From assembly GCA_964627035.1 (NCBI GenBank), contig CAZVKN010000015.1, positions 1 through 64,000 on the forward strand: DNA of 64,000 bases, given 5' to 3'. The DNA comes from CAZVKN01 sp964627035. Its GTDB lineage: Bacteria > Electryoneota > AABM5-125-24 > Hatepunaeales > Hatepunaeaceae. Position numbers and translations under genes: made by a program. Below are positions 55,246 to 63,798 of this stretch, piece by piece. A model generated the notes under the pieces. The model saw nothing but the letters and a program-made list of their open reading frames with translations, searched no databases and was not told where the DNA came from. Position 1 is the stretch's first letter. Every line of letters starts with the position of its first letter.

Positions 55246-57345
55246 CTACCTGAGGTACACCAGCTTCTGCGTTTCATGCAGATTGTTGGATTCCAATCTC
55301 AGATAGTAAACTCCACTTGACAAATCATAGTCATTCGCATTCAACTGTGCACTGTGCTTACCGGCGGGCAGAGCGCCTTCATGCAGCGTAGAAATCAATC
55401 TTCCGTTCAGATCGAAGATGTCAAGTGTGACATCGCCCGCAGTCGAAAGCGAGAACGGAATGACAGTCTGTGAGTTGAATGGATTCGGAAACGCCGCTTC
55501 CAACTCAAACTCTGTGACTGAAAACGCTTCACGGTGTGGAGTTGCCAATTCACGGTCATTCTTCCAGCTAATGATGCGAGTCATAAACTCGCTGAATGTC
55601 TCGGTGTCAAATACACCGGCAATAGTGTTCATGGAATAGGCAAAGAACAGCGTGCTGTAAACGTCTGTCTCATTTTTAGCAGCTCCGATCTTCTCCATAT
55701 TGTTCTCATATCGCGTGACCGCTTCTGCACTGCCAAGTAAGTTCAGCGCAGGCTTGCGGCTCGACGATCCGGCAGGACCGCGTCCAAGATAGCCTCTCAT
55801 ACCGTCGAAATGGTCATCACCTTCTTCACCGATGACGTACACCGCGCGGCTGACGCTGGGTTCATTCATCTCAACATTCAGGTAATCGCTGAACAGCGGA
55901 CGTTCGCCGATGGTCTGCAGCATGTATGAGCCGCTGATGATCAGAATGCCGTGATTATCGAGGAATGATGTCAGGACAGATTCCTCCTCTTCGGTCATTA
56001 TGTTTTCTTCAGCGTTATGGCTGTGCCACAGGATAGTGGTGACATGGTCATCAATGGCTTCCTCAACCAAATCTCCCAACTCGGAGCGATTCCACATCTC
56101 CACATACGGTATTTCGTCAGTGTCAAAAACCTCAAGCATCGGCAGCTCAGCTTCTTCTTCGCCTGAACCGTCAACGACAAGCATATCGGGCCAACCAATT
56201 ATCAATTTAACCGGTAGCTCTTCACTGTAGTTACCCGGCTGAGCGGAGATTGTAAAAGTAAAGGTAGCAGAGCGAGTCATCATGCCGTCATCAACCCGGA
56301 AGCTGAACGGTGAATCTTCATTGTTCTCCATCTGACCGTTTTCAAGATCACCGAGATTGTATGTATCATCAAGAATTTCAATACCTTCTCGATCAGTTGA
56401 CATTACAATTTCAATGTCCTCAGCAGGGAGGAAATCGGGATCATTTTCAAAGGTGATTACAACATCTACAGTCTCGCCGGCTTCAGCACGCCCGTCGCCA
56501 TTTCCATCAACATTATCAATTACGGTAATCTCAGAAATTACGAACATGGGGGTGGTGACTTCAAACGGTGCGGCTGTGGTCTGTAACACAATGTTGTCAG
56601 AATCCTGCACCCAGGCGGCGACGATGATGTTATCCTCTTCAGGTTCTCTTCCCCCAACGTTAAAACTGAAGTCGGATTCAAACTCGAACTCGACTGTTTC
56701 ACCGGATTCAATGTCGAAATCTGTCCCGTCACCTCCATTTTCACCGATCATATCGAGCATCGGGCCGTGATGCTCATTCTGTCGGTTGGGAGCTTGATAT
56801 TCCACCATGTGTTCACCGACGAAAACATGAAGAACGAGGTCACCCAGATTTTCTTCGGATGAAACGTACACTCTGGTGCGAAGGTCACCGTTTTCGAGAA
56901 TTCGGGGCACCAAACGAATGTCAATCGGTGTCTCTTCAGCGAGATGTGCATTGATTCGATTACGAGTCTGTATTTCCAGACCACCGCCAAGTTGGACGCT
57001 CGTGCCATCCACAAAGAAGGCAGGAACACCGTTTACTCCGTAATGTTCAACTTTCTGACGGTTTTCGTCTTCATTCTGCAGCCACCATGGATCATTTCTT
57101 CCGGGCCACCAGGTATGGTATGCGACGAGTACATAGTCCACACCGTCTTCAAAATCTTCCAATGCACGCAGGACATACGGTGTCCAGGTGTAGCAAGGAC
57201 CGCATGAAGTATTGGTAAAATCTTCAACCAACACACTTCTCTCGTATGCAGCTGATTCGCTGATGCTGCCGGATAATATGATCGTGAACAGCAGCGTAAA
57301 CAGCATCACTCCTCGGGATAAAGTTTTAACTTGTGACATATTCAT
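55246..57345 (-). CDS. Secreted CGPC thioredoxin-fold protein with C-terminal sorting domain (paralogue A)
   Basis: 699 aa. The signal peptide is about 1-33. An Omp28/thioredoxin-like N-terminal domain has FTNTSCGPC (Cys48, Cys51), then HTWWPGRNDPWW and VNGVPAFFVDG. A CARDB-like domain (DGRAEAGETVDVVITFEN) is in the middle, followed by a gingipain-like Rossmann segment (LVVDGSGEEEA, HGILIISGSYML). The C-terminus has AFPNPFNSQTVIPF and a sorting domain. It is a likely extracellular redox or adhesion protein. Its paralogue lies 91 bp upstream. Confidence 0.9.
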   Translation of the reverse strand: MNMSQVKTLSRGVMLFTLLFTIILSGSISESAAYERSVLVEDFTNTSCGPCYTWTPYVLRALEDFEDGVDYVLVAYHTWWPGRNDPWWLQNEDENRQKVEHYGVNGVPAFFVDGTSVQLGGGLEIQTRNRINAHLAEETPIDIRLVPRILENGDLRTRVYVSSEENLGDLVLHVFVGEHMVEYQAPNRQNEHHGPMLDMIGENGGDGTDFDIESGETVEFEFESDFSFNVGGREPEEDNIIVAAWVQDSDNIVLQTTAAPFEVTTPMFVISEITVIDNVDGNGDGRAEAGETVDVVITFENDPDFLPAEDIEIVMSTDREGIEILDDTYNLGDLENGQMENNEDSPFSFRVDDGMMTRSATFTFTISAQPGNYSEELPVKLIIGWPDMLVVDGSGEEEAELPMLEVFDTDEIPYVEMWNRSELGDLVEEAIDDHVTTILWHSHNAEENIMTEEEESVLTSFLDNHGILIISGSYMLQTIGERPLFSDYLNVEMNEPSVSRAVYVIGEEGDDHFDGMRGYLGRGPAGSSSRKPALNLLGSAEAVTRYENNMEKIGAAKNETDVYSTLFFAYSMNTIAGVFDTETFSEFMTRIISWKNDRELATPHREAFSVTEFELEAAFPNPFNSQTVIPFSLSTAGDVTLDIFDLNGRLISTLHEGALPAGKHSAQLNANDYDLSSGVYYLRLESNNLHETQKLVYLR

Positions 57346-57391
57346 TCCTCACGATTGTAGTTGTAAAATTGTAATAGATGTCAGTAACAAA

Positions 57392-57419
57392 AAAGATGGG
57401 GCGAACTATGTTCGCCCCA
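57392..57419 (-). terminator. Intrinsic terminator after paralogue B
   Basis: Stem TGGGGCGAAC/GTTCGCCCCA (57397-57406 with 57410-57419), three-base loop, followed on the minus strand by a U-rich run (57388-57395). It lies 18 bp after the stop of the gene at 57437, so the two paralogues have separate transcripts or read through partly. Confidence 0.88.
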
Positions 57420-57436
57420 AACCTATGAATACCGGA

Positions 57437-59548
57437 TTACCTTAAGTAAAGCAGTTTCTGTCCTGTTGTCTTTTCTCCTGCAGATAGCTGCAGATAGTAA
57501 ACTCCGCTGCTCAGGTCGAAAGAAGAAGCGTCGAAGCTGGTCGAGTGATGACCTGCAGTCATTGACCCCTCAAAGATAGCCGCAATCTCACGACCGTTCA
57601 TGTCAAACAGTGTCAACGTGACATTGTCGGCACCGTCCAGACTGAATGGAATTGTCGTCAGTGAGTTGAACGGATTCGGAAATGCCGGTTCCAGATTGAA
57701 CTCAAACGGTTGAACCGCATCACCTTCGACAGACTGATCTCCACCTTCCGGTGGGTTGTCTAACCAAATTTTAACACGAGACATGAAGTCTTCAAAAGTT
57801 TCTGAGCCGACACGTCCAGCGGCGCACTCTACCGGAAATGCGAAAAACAGTGTGCGGTAATCACCGGCTTCATGTTTAACCGCTGAAATCGGGGCATCGT
57901 CATTGCTGTAAAGGAGGATTGATTCACCGTTATCGTGAGTGGTCAGGGAAGATTTGCGTGTAGGAGAACCTACCACACCTCCACCGAGGTACAGTTCTGT
58001 GTCACCAAAAATAGTGTCTCCCTCCACACCCATGATTTGGGTGCCGCGTCTGACATTTTCCTCGTCCAGACCGATCTTCATATAATCGGCAAAAAGCGCA
58101 CCGTCGAGCGACAGTGTGCTTGCCAGATAAGCTCCGGTCATAATTAAAGTACCGCCCCCTTCAAGGAAAGTGACGAGTTCCGCCTGATCCTCATCTGTGA
58201 GTATGTCAACCTCGGCATTGAATGTCTGCCAGATGATGGTGCTAAAATGAGGCGCATAACCCTCAGGAATAGAACCGTTATCAACGTGATCCCAATTTTC
58301 CGCAAACGGGAATGAGTCTTCCTCACCAGTATCAAAGATGCTCATCATTACATCCCGAGCATCCGGGTTGCCTGTTGCATCCACCACGAGAACATCGGGC
58401 CAACCGATAATGATGGTATGTTCGAGTACCTGTTCAAGGTCACCCGGCTGTGAGGTTATAGTGAAGGTCAATGTGACTTCATGTACTTCGGCATCTTCAG
58501 CAACTGCGAAGCTGAACGGATCTTCTTCATTGTTGCCGACCTGACCGTTTTCGATGGCGCCAAGTTCAACGACGGCATTAATCAACTCAATGTCATCGTC
58601 TTCAACGCTGAGAATTATATCGGTTGACTCGGCTGCGAGATAGTCAGGATCGTTGGCGATGGAAATGACCATGTCAACCGTTTCGCCTGCTTCAGCGCGT
58701 CCATCGCCGTTGCCGTTGTCACCGTCAAGGATGCTCATGCCGTCGAAAGCGAAATAAGCGGAATTGATCTCAAAGCCGTTGTAGTTAGCCTGCAGACACT
58801 CTTCACGGTCATCGGCAACCCAGGCACATAGGTAGAGGTTTTCGTCGTAATCTACGTCGCGACCACCGATGGTGTATGAATATTCTGATTCAAATTCAAA
58901 TTCAAGCGTTTCATCCGCTTCGATGTCAAAGTTCTGACCACCGCCATCATCAATCCAATCAATGGTAGGACCGTGATGTTCACGCTGACCATTCGGAGCG
59001 TTGTAAGCCACAACCTGCTCACCAACTACGAAAAACAGCGTTAAATCACTGAGATCTTCGTCAGATGTGACGAAAACGGTGGTGTTGAGCAACTCCTCGT
59101 CTTCGTTAATGCGGTATGAAATGCGCATATTGAGGGGGCTTTCTTCATCAAGCCGACCGTTGATCGCATTGCGGGTTCCAGCTTCAAGACCGTTTCCCAG
59201 TTGAAGTTGGCTGCCGTCCACGAAGAATGCAGGAACACCGTTAAAACCGTAATAGTTCGGACGACCTCGACATTCCTCGTTGAACTGCCACCAGGGATCG
59301 GCTGCACCGGGCCACCAAACATGTGGGGCGATCAGTGCATAATCTTCACCCAAACTGAAATCTTCGAGCGCACGAAGAACATGAGGTGTCCAGGTTGCAC
59401 ACGGTCCGCAGTATGTGTTCGTATAGTCTTCAACAAGCACACACCGTTCGTATGCCATTCCGGTTGTGCTGGAAAGCAGCAGAATTACCGCGAACAGTGC
59501 CAATCCAAAGCGGTAGTGGTTTGCCATAAAAGTTTGAAAGTTTGCCAT
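57437..59548 (-). CDS. Secreted CGPC thioredoxin-fold protein with C-terminal sorting domain (paralogue B)
   Basis: 703 aa, with the same architecture as the gene at 55246. The CGPC motif (Cys47, Cys50) is in YTNTYCGPCATW, then HVWWPGAADPWW and FNGVPAFFVDGSQ. A CARDB-like domain (DGRAEAGETVDMVISIAN), a Rossmann-like segment (VLVVDATGNPDA, GGTLIMTGAYLAS) and a sorting domain with AFPNPFNSLTTIPF follow. The two copies are clearly diverged, so the duplication is old. The start is ATG at 59548; ATG 59524 (MANHYRFGLALFA) would also give a signal peptide. Confidence 0.9.
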   Translation of the reverse strand: MANFQTFMANHYRFGLALFAVILLLSSTTGMAYERCVLVEDYTNTYCGPCATWTPHVLRALEDFSLGEDYALIAPHVWWPGAADPWWQFNEECRGRPNYYGFNGVPAFFVDGSQLQLGNGLEAGTRNAINGRLDEESPLNMRISYRINEDEELLNTTVFVTSDEDLSDLTLFFVVGEQVVAYNAPNGQREHHGPTIDWIDDGGGQNFDIEADETLEFEFESEYSYTIGGRDVDYDENLYLCAWVADDREECLQANYNGFEINSAYFAFDGMSILDGDNGNGDGRAEAGETVDMVISIANDPDYLAAESTDIILSVEDDDIELINAVVELGAIENGQVGNNEEDPFSFAVAEDAEVHEVTLTFTITSQPGDLEQVLEHTIIIGWPDVLVVDATGNPDARDVMMSIFDTGEEDSFPFAENWDHVDNGSIPEGYAPHFSTIIWQTFNAEVDILTDEDQAELVTFLEGGGTLIMTGAYLASTLSLDGALFADYMKIGLDEENVRRGTQIMGVEGDTIFGDTELYLGGGVVGSPTRKSSLTTHDNGESILLYSNDDAPISAVKHEAGDYRTLFFAFPVECAAGRVGSETFEDFMSRVKIWLDNPPEGGDQSVEGDAVQPFEFNLEPAFPNPFNSLTTIPFSLDGADNVTLTLFDMNGREIAAIFEGSMTAGHHSTSFDASSFDLSSGVYYLQLSAGEKTTGQKLLYLR

Positions 59549-59816
59549 AGTTTCCTCTGTGATGTGTTTGACCGCTATTGCGCGGTAACTGATAGTATAA
59601 TCGGATGCAATGTCGTAATATTATACGCTTCGGATCTCAATAAGATTCGGATATTTTAAGAAGAATAGTTACATTATACATTTTTTTTCGATTAGATACA
59701 AGAAAGTTTCGGTTTCAAAGCGAACTATTCTGCATTCTTTTCTATCTTGTTCAGAGCAAATTGAGCCATTATATTGTATTATTCATTTCATTGTGAAACT
59801 ATAATATTTCAGGAAT
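59549..59816. other. 268-bp divergent region before dapF
   Basis: A+T-rich with no gene. A TATAAT (59800-59805) lies 11 bp before the dapF ATG without a clear -35, so dapF may have a very short leader. A TATACATTTTTTTTCGATT stretch near 59676-59694 resembles one before rplS (51384-51402). Confidence 0.55.
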
Positions 59817-60698
59817 ATGACCACACTCAAATTTGAAAAATATGAAGGCTTAGGAAATGACTTTGTCCTCTATAATGTCATCGAAAGTGGGGATGACTTT
59901 CCTCAGCATCCTGAGTTTATAAGTAAAGTCTGTGACAGACATCTCGGCATCGGCGGCGACGGAGTACTGCTGTTTTCACCTCCGGATAAGCCTGAAAACC
60001 TTGTTAAGATGGTCTATTTCAACGGCGACGGTGCACGAGCTGAGATCTGCGTAAACGGTCTGCGCTGCATGGCGCTGCACGCAGTCCGAACCGGGATTGC
60101 GAAGCGAGACGACCAATTTGGGATAGAGGTGCTTCCAACTCATGCGGTGATTGCATCTGTAGATTCGGGGGATTCTGTCACAATTGAAAACCTGTCGGCG
60201 GGTGAGTATGATCCGGAAAATATCCCGCTTAATTCCGATAAGCCGTTGATAGACTCACAGATTGAAGTTTCAGGTGAAAAGTTAATCGGGACGGCTGTAG
60301 CAGTGCCTAATCCGCACTTTGTAGTATGGCGAGATAGCGGTGAGCGTGATTTACTAGCTGAAGAGGTCATAAGATTAGGTCGCCACGTAGAAAACCTTGA
60401 TATGTTTCCACAAGGTACAAATTTTGAGATAGTCAGAAAAATTAATGAAAACACCGTACTGATGGAAGTATGGGAGCGTGGTGTCGGAAGAACATTGGCA
60501 TGTGGGTCAGGAGCGTTAGCAGTGGTCAGCAGCGGAGTCAAAACAGGTCAGCTGAAGCGAGGCGATGATGTCAGAGTTGTCATGGCAGGAGGCGAATTGA
60601 CCGTCACAATTGATGAATCCGGCAAATTAACCGGACATGCGAGATATGTCTTCAGCGGTTCATTGGAAATTAATGACTTCAAAATCAGGGAAGATTGA
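59817..60698 (+). CDS. dapF: Diaminopimelate epimerase
   Basis: 293 aa. N-terminal KYEGLGNDFVLYN, then HLGIGGDGVLLF. The two catalytic cysteines are in EICVNGLRCMA (residue about 77; most homologues have CGNG, here CVNG) and TLACGSGALAV. NPHFVVW and ERGVGRT are family-typical. It converts LL- to meso-diaminopimelate for lysine and cell wall. It is followed directly by dapL with a TTGA overlap. Confidence 0.95.
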   Translation: MTTLKFEKYEGLGNDFVLYNVIESGDDFPQHPEFISKVCDRHLGIGGDGVLLFSPPDKPENLVKMVYFNGDGARAEICVNGLRCMALHAVRTGIAKRDDQFGIEVLPTHAVIASVDSGDSVTIENLSAGEYDPENIPLNSDKPLIDSQIEVSGEKLIGTAVAVPNPHFVVWRDSGERDLLAEEVIRLGRHVENLDMFPQGTNFEIVRKINENTVLMEVWERGVGRTLACGSGALAVVSSGVKTGQLKRGDDVRVVMAGGELTVTIDESGKLTGHARYVFSGSLEINDFKIRED

Positions 60699-61852
60699 TA
60701 GAAATGACCAATTTTATGCCTGCTAAAAGGTTAGATTTGCCGGGTTATCCGTTTGCGAAGCTGGAACGTATCGCATCTGAGCGACGCAGCAGAGGATTAC
60801 CGCTGTTCGATCTGTCAATCGGGGATCCGGATCTGTCTCCTCCGTTATACATTACTGAAGCGACTAAAAAGGCACTGTCCGATCAAAGCTCTCACCTCTA
60901 TCCATCGAGCCGTGGGAATGCATCCGTAAGAAAGGCTATAGCCGATTGGTACAAAGGCAGATTCGGGGTTGAGCTTGATCCTGAAAGCCAGGTCTGTGTG
61001 TTGATCGGCGGTAAAGAGGGATTGGCGAATTTTGCCCGAGGGATTGTCAATCCGGGAGACATTGTGGGAGTTCCTGAACCCGGGTATCCTGTGTATGGTC
61101 GTGCCGGCTGTAAGCTGGTTGAAGGTGTTAAACGAACGATAGAACTCAAACCGGAGAACAGTTTCCTGCCAGATCTGCGTGAAGCTGAGGGAGTTAAGCT
61201 GTTGTACCTGAACTACCCAAACAATCCGACCGGGGCAACAGTTTCAGATGAGTTTATGACTAAATTGGCAGACTTTGTGGCGTCTGATCCATCCATGACC
61301 GTGGCTTATGACATGGCATATTGCGAGGTCACTTACGGCAGACCTATTCGATCATTGCTTGAATACAGTTCAAATGTCGTAGAATTTCACTCAATTTCAA
61401 AGATGGCTAATGCAACAGGTTATCGTGTCGGGTTTGCAGTCGGTGATGCTGACCGAATCGCAGCATTGGTTCGTGTTAAGGAGGAGATTGACAGCGGAGT
61501 TCCTCTACCGTTCCAGTTTGGACTCAAAGCGTTGTTGGAAAGATATGACGAACAGCATCCTCCGGCAGAAGTCACAGAGTCGTTAGATGTCTATCGAAAA
61601 CGACGTGAGCAGGTGTTCGACAGTTTGGAGAAAATGGGATTTACACCGTTTCGTTCCGATGCTACATTCTATGTGTGGTTTAAGGTTGGGGATGACGAAG
61701 TGGAGTTTGTCAACCGATGTGCGGATAGCGGTGTGCTGCTGACTCCCGGATCGGGATTTGGTAAAGCAGGCACAGGATGGGTGAGGATTTCTGTGACAGC
61801 TCCAGACGAAACTGTCGAACAGGCAATGCATATACTTTCAAATATGGTCTAA
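60695..61852 (+). CDS. dapL: LL-diaminopimelate aminotransferase-like (class I/II PLP enzyme)
   Basis: 385 aa from TTG 60695 (TTGA overlap with dapF, GGGAAG upstream); ATG 60704 is an alternative. Fold-type I motifs: DLSIGDPDLSPP, YPSSRGNASVRKAIADWY, NYPNNPTGA, and PLP-Lys in HSISKMANATGYRVGFAVG. DapL makes LL-DAP from tetrahydrodipicolinate in one step. Pairing with dapF strongly supports this over a generic alanine/aspartate aminotransferase, but sequence alone cannot fully separate them. Confidence 0.85.
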   Translation: MIEMTNFMPAKRLDLPGYPFAKLERIASERRSRGLPLFDLSIGDPDLSPPLYITEATKKALSDQSSHLYPSSRGNASVRKAIADWYKGRFGVELDPESQVCVLIGGKEGLANFARGIVNPGDIVGVPEPGYPVYGRAGCKLVEGVKRTIELKPENSFLPDLREAEGVKLLYLNYPNNPTGATVSDEFMTKLADFVASDPSMTVAYDMAYCEVTYGRPIRSLLEYSSNVVEFHSISKMANATGYRVGFAVGDADRIAALVRVKEEIDSGVPLPFQFGLKALLERYDEQHPPAEVTESLDVYRKRREQVFDSLEKMGFTPFRSDATFYVWFKVGDDEVEFVNRCADSGVLLTPGSGFGKAGTGWVRISVTAPDETVEQAMHILSNMV

Positions 61853-61853
61853 G

Positions 61854-62690
61854 ATGGGATCCGGATCAAAGATGAGGCGAGTTCCGAAACCGAAAAAGAG
61901 TTTGGGACAATTTCTGCTGCGTGATCCGCAAATAGCACACGATATTGCAGCAGCCATCCCTTCAAACAGCCATGTCATCGAGATTGGACCCGGTGACGGG
62001 ATGCTGACATCAGCACTTCTTGAGAGAGGTCATCATGTAATCGGAGTAGAAATTGACCTCGATATTATCAACAAGCTGCGCAGAAATATCAGCGATCACC
62101 GTTATTTCAAACTGATCGCCGGTGATTTCATGCAGATTGACTGGGACGCCATTGCGGAAAAAGCCGACTTAAAAGATCAACTGGTTGTGACGGGTAACCT
62201 ACCGTATCATCTGACCGGACCGATTCTGTTTAAGCTGTTCGATCAGATAAGATCTGGAAGGAAGCCGTCTGTCAATCAGATTGTGATTATGGTTCAGCAG
62301 GAGGTCGCGCTGAGATTGACTGCAAAACATGGCAACCGCACATATTCCGGTCTCACTGTTCTCACACAATATCATGGATATCCTGAATACCTCTTTAAAG
62401 TACCAGCAGATCAGTTCTACCCGAAACCTCGAGTTGACGGAGGAGTGATCAAAATCAGATTCAAGGATATGAAAGAGCTTCCAAATGTAGATTATGAGAT
62501 GTTCAGAACGATTGTGCGTGGATGTTTTTCGCAGAGAAGAAAGATGATGCGCAACACACTGGGTAGTGCAATTGAGTTGCATCCCGATTGGAAAAAGCTC
62601 GATTATGATTTTACACTCCGTCCGGAACAGTTTTGTCTTGATCAGTTTGTCAATTTGACTCATGACCTGATAAACCTTTCAGAGAAGTAG
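61854..62690 (+). CDS. rsmA: 16S rRNA adenine-N6,N6-dimethyltransferase
   Basis: 278 aa. KKSLGQFLLRD near the start, SAM motif I VIEIGPGDGMLTSALL (about 41-56), VTGNLPYHLTGPILFKL as the NLPY catalytic motif, and the C-terminal helical domain (CFSQRRKMMRNTLG). It dimethylates two adjacent adenines near the 3' end of 16S rRNA. ATG 61854 lies one base after the dapL stop; ATG 61872 would also serve. Confidence 0.97.
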   Translation: MGSGSKMRRVPKPKKSLGQFLLRDPQIAHDIAAAIPSNSHVIEIGPGDGMLTSALLERGHHVIGVEIDLDIINKLRRNISDHRYFKLIAGDFMQIDWDAIAEKADLKDQLVVTGNLPYHLTGPILFKLFDQIRSGRKPSVNQIVIMVQQEVALRLTAKHGNRTYSGLTVLTQYHGYPEYLFKVPADQFYPKPRVDGGVIKIRFKDMKELPNVDYEMFRTIVRGCFSQRRKMMRNTLGSAIELHPDWKKLDYDFTLRPEQFCLDQFVNLTHDLINLSEK

Positions 62691-62739
62691 GCTATGTATC
62701 GCTACGAAATCTGATACTCTCATCTGACGAGCTGCCGGT

Positions 62740-62918
62740 TCATCATTAACGATAGTAATTGTTTTCGCTGCAACCATCGGAGGGATTGTCCCGTTGGTTC
62801 TAAAGCGTTTTGGGATGGATCCGGCGTGGCGAGCGGTCCGTTCATTACAACAACCAATGATATACTTGGACTCCTGATCTATCTCGCGATTGCGTCTGCA
62901 ATGCTTTACAACATCTGA
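62740..62918 (+). pseudogene. Decayed C-terminal fragment of an MgtE-type magnesium transporter
   Basis: The plus strand encodes AATIGGIVPLVLKRFGMDPA and, after a one-base deletion near 62827-62830, continues in another frame with VASGPFITTTNDILGLLIY and ends at a TGA (62916-62918). LKRFGMDPA-VASGPF-TT--DILG is the signature end of MgtE. Only the last one or two membrane helices remain, and an in-frame stop lies upstream. It is a remnant of a lost gene. Confidence 0.88.
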
Positions 62919-62965
62919 TTGTATGTTGACAGTTGACAGACCCACAGTAAATGTGTGATGATGGC

Positions 62966-62995
62966 TTGACTATCGAATTTGAACAATGCTATATT
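62966..62995 (+). promoter_or_regulatory. Promoter of yceD-rpmF
   Basis: TTGACT (62966-62971), an 18-bp spacer and TATATT (62990-62995). The expected start point (about 63001-63003) is at the ATG at 63004, so the mRNA may be leaderless or nearly so. Confidence 0.7.
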
Positions 62996-63003
62996 GCTAT
63001 GTT

Positions 63004-63459
63004 ATGAAAATAAATATCTCAAAGATGCAGGATGGTCTGACGGAATGGAGCACGGAGTGCAATCCAGCCGACATAGAGCTTGACCCGATGCAATTCAATC
63101 AACCGCTTTCGGTGGATTTGAAGGCTGAGAAAAGAAGCGGGAAAGTCGAGCTTTCTATTGATATTCACGCATCTGGGGATTTTCTATGCAGTAGGTGTGG
63201 TGAAGAATTAAACACTAAAATTAAGGGTAGCAGTTCCGTACTTTTCATGCAAAGAGAGCAGCCTCTGCCTGATGAAATGCAGGGTGATGAAGTGCGGTCA
63301 TTTTTACCAGGTGAGATTGAGCTTGACATATCAACCGATGTGCGGGATGCTGTGATGATTTCGATGCCGATGAGGATGCTTTGCGATGATGACTGTAAAG
63401 GTCTCTGTCCTTCATGCGGAGTTAATCTAAACAACGAGTCCTGCGACTGTAAGGAATAG
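63004..63459 (+). CDS. yceD: YceD/DUF177 family protein
   Basis: 151 aa from ATG 63004; the ATG at 62986 lies inside the promoter -10 box, so it is unlikely. Two Cys pairs (CSRCGEE about 61-67 and CDDDCKGLCPSCG about 126-138) match DUF177, with the C-terminal CxxC group. YceD is widely linked to rpmF and 23S rRNA metabolism. It lies upstream of rpmF and plsX, as in many bacteria. Confidence 0.92.
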   Translation: MKINISKMQDGLTEWSTECNPADIELDPMQFNQPLSVDLKAEKRSGKVELSIDIHASGDFLCSRCGEELNTKIKGSSSVLFMQREQPLPDEMQGDEVRSFLPGEIELDISTDVRDAVMISMPMRMLCDDDCKGLCPSCGVNLNNESCDCKE

Positions 63460-63493
63460 TGCTTGCTTGCATTAAGATAGATAACAATTATCT

Positions 63494-63545
63494 GTAGTCG
63501 GACTTGTCTCAAGCCCGACGTCGTAGCTGAGACAACCATGACTAC
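63494..63545. repeat. GTAGTC palindromic repeat, copy 5 (52-bp subtype)
   Basis: GTAGTC, hairpin GGACTTG-TCT-CAAGCCC, GACGTC, a decayed second hairpin (GTAGCTG-AGA-CAACCAT), GACTAC. It lies 34 bp after the yceD stop and before rpmF. Same orientation as copy 3. Confidence 0.93.
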
Positions 63546-63600
63546 AAAGCAATGCTCGTTTAGCATTCTTAAAAGTCTATACTAATAATTTGGAATATAA

Positions 63601-63783
63601 ATGGCTGTAGCACAAAATAAAACTTCAAGAGCTAAACGTGACAAAAGGCGTAGTCATCATCATTTAACTGCGCCGACAGTGATGGAGTGTCCTGAATGTC
63701 ACAACTTGAAATTGCCTCATATTGCCTGTCCGAGTTGCGGTTTCTACAAAGGTCGGCAGGTTGTTAAACCGCGCGAAGCGTAA
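63601..63783 (+). CDS. rpmF: 50S ribosomal protein L32
   Basis: 60 aa, with AVAQNKTSRAKRDKRRSHH at the start and a Cys4 zinc ribbon (CPECHN, CPSCGF). Full length. It precedes plsX in the conserved yceD-rpmF-plsX order, but the GTAGTC repeat lies between yceD and this gene. Confidence 0.97.
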   Translation: MAVAQNKTSRAKRDKRRSHHHLTAPTVMECPECHNLKLPHIACPSCGFYKGRQVVKPREA

Positions 63784-63798
63784 AGCGAGGTACAGGTC

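Noticed and set aside
55246..59548. The two CGPC genes as one gene split by error
   Set aside because: Each has its own signal peptide, complete domain order and C-terminal sorting domain, with a terminator in between.
62679..62945. An 88-aa minus-strand ORF after rsmA
   Set aside because: It has no family features and lies opposite the mgtE remnant, which explains the sequence much better.
44019..63545. CRISPR array
   Set aside because: The palindromic repeats are dispersed over 20 kb, not regularly spaced, and no cas genes are present.
44019..63545. Treating the GTAGTC repeats simply as rho-independent terminators
   Set aside because: They lack T-runs, are much more complex than a terminator hairpin, and occur in both orientations. 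They may still influence transcript ends.
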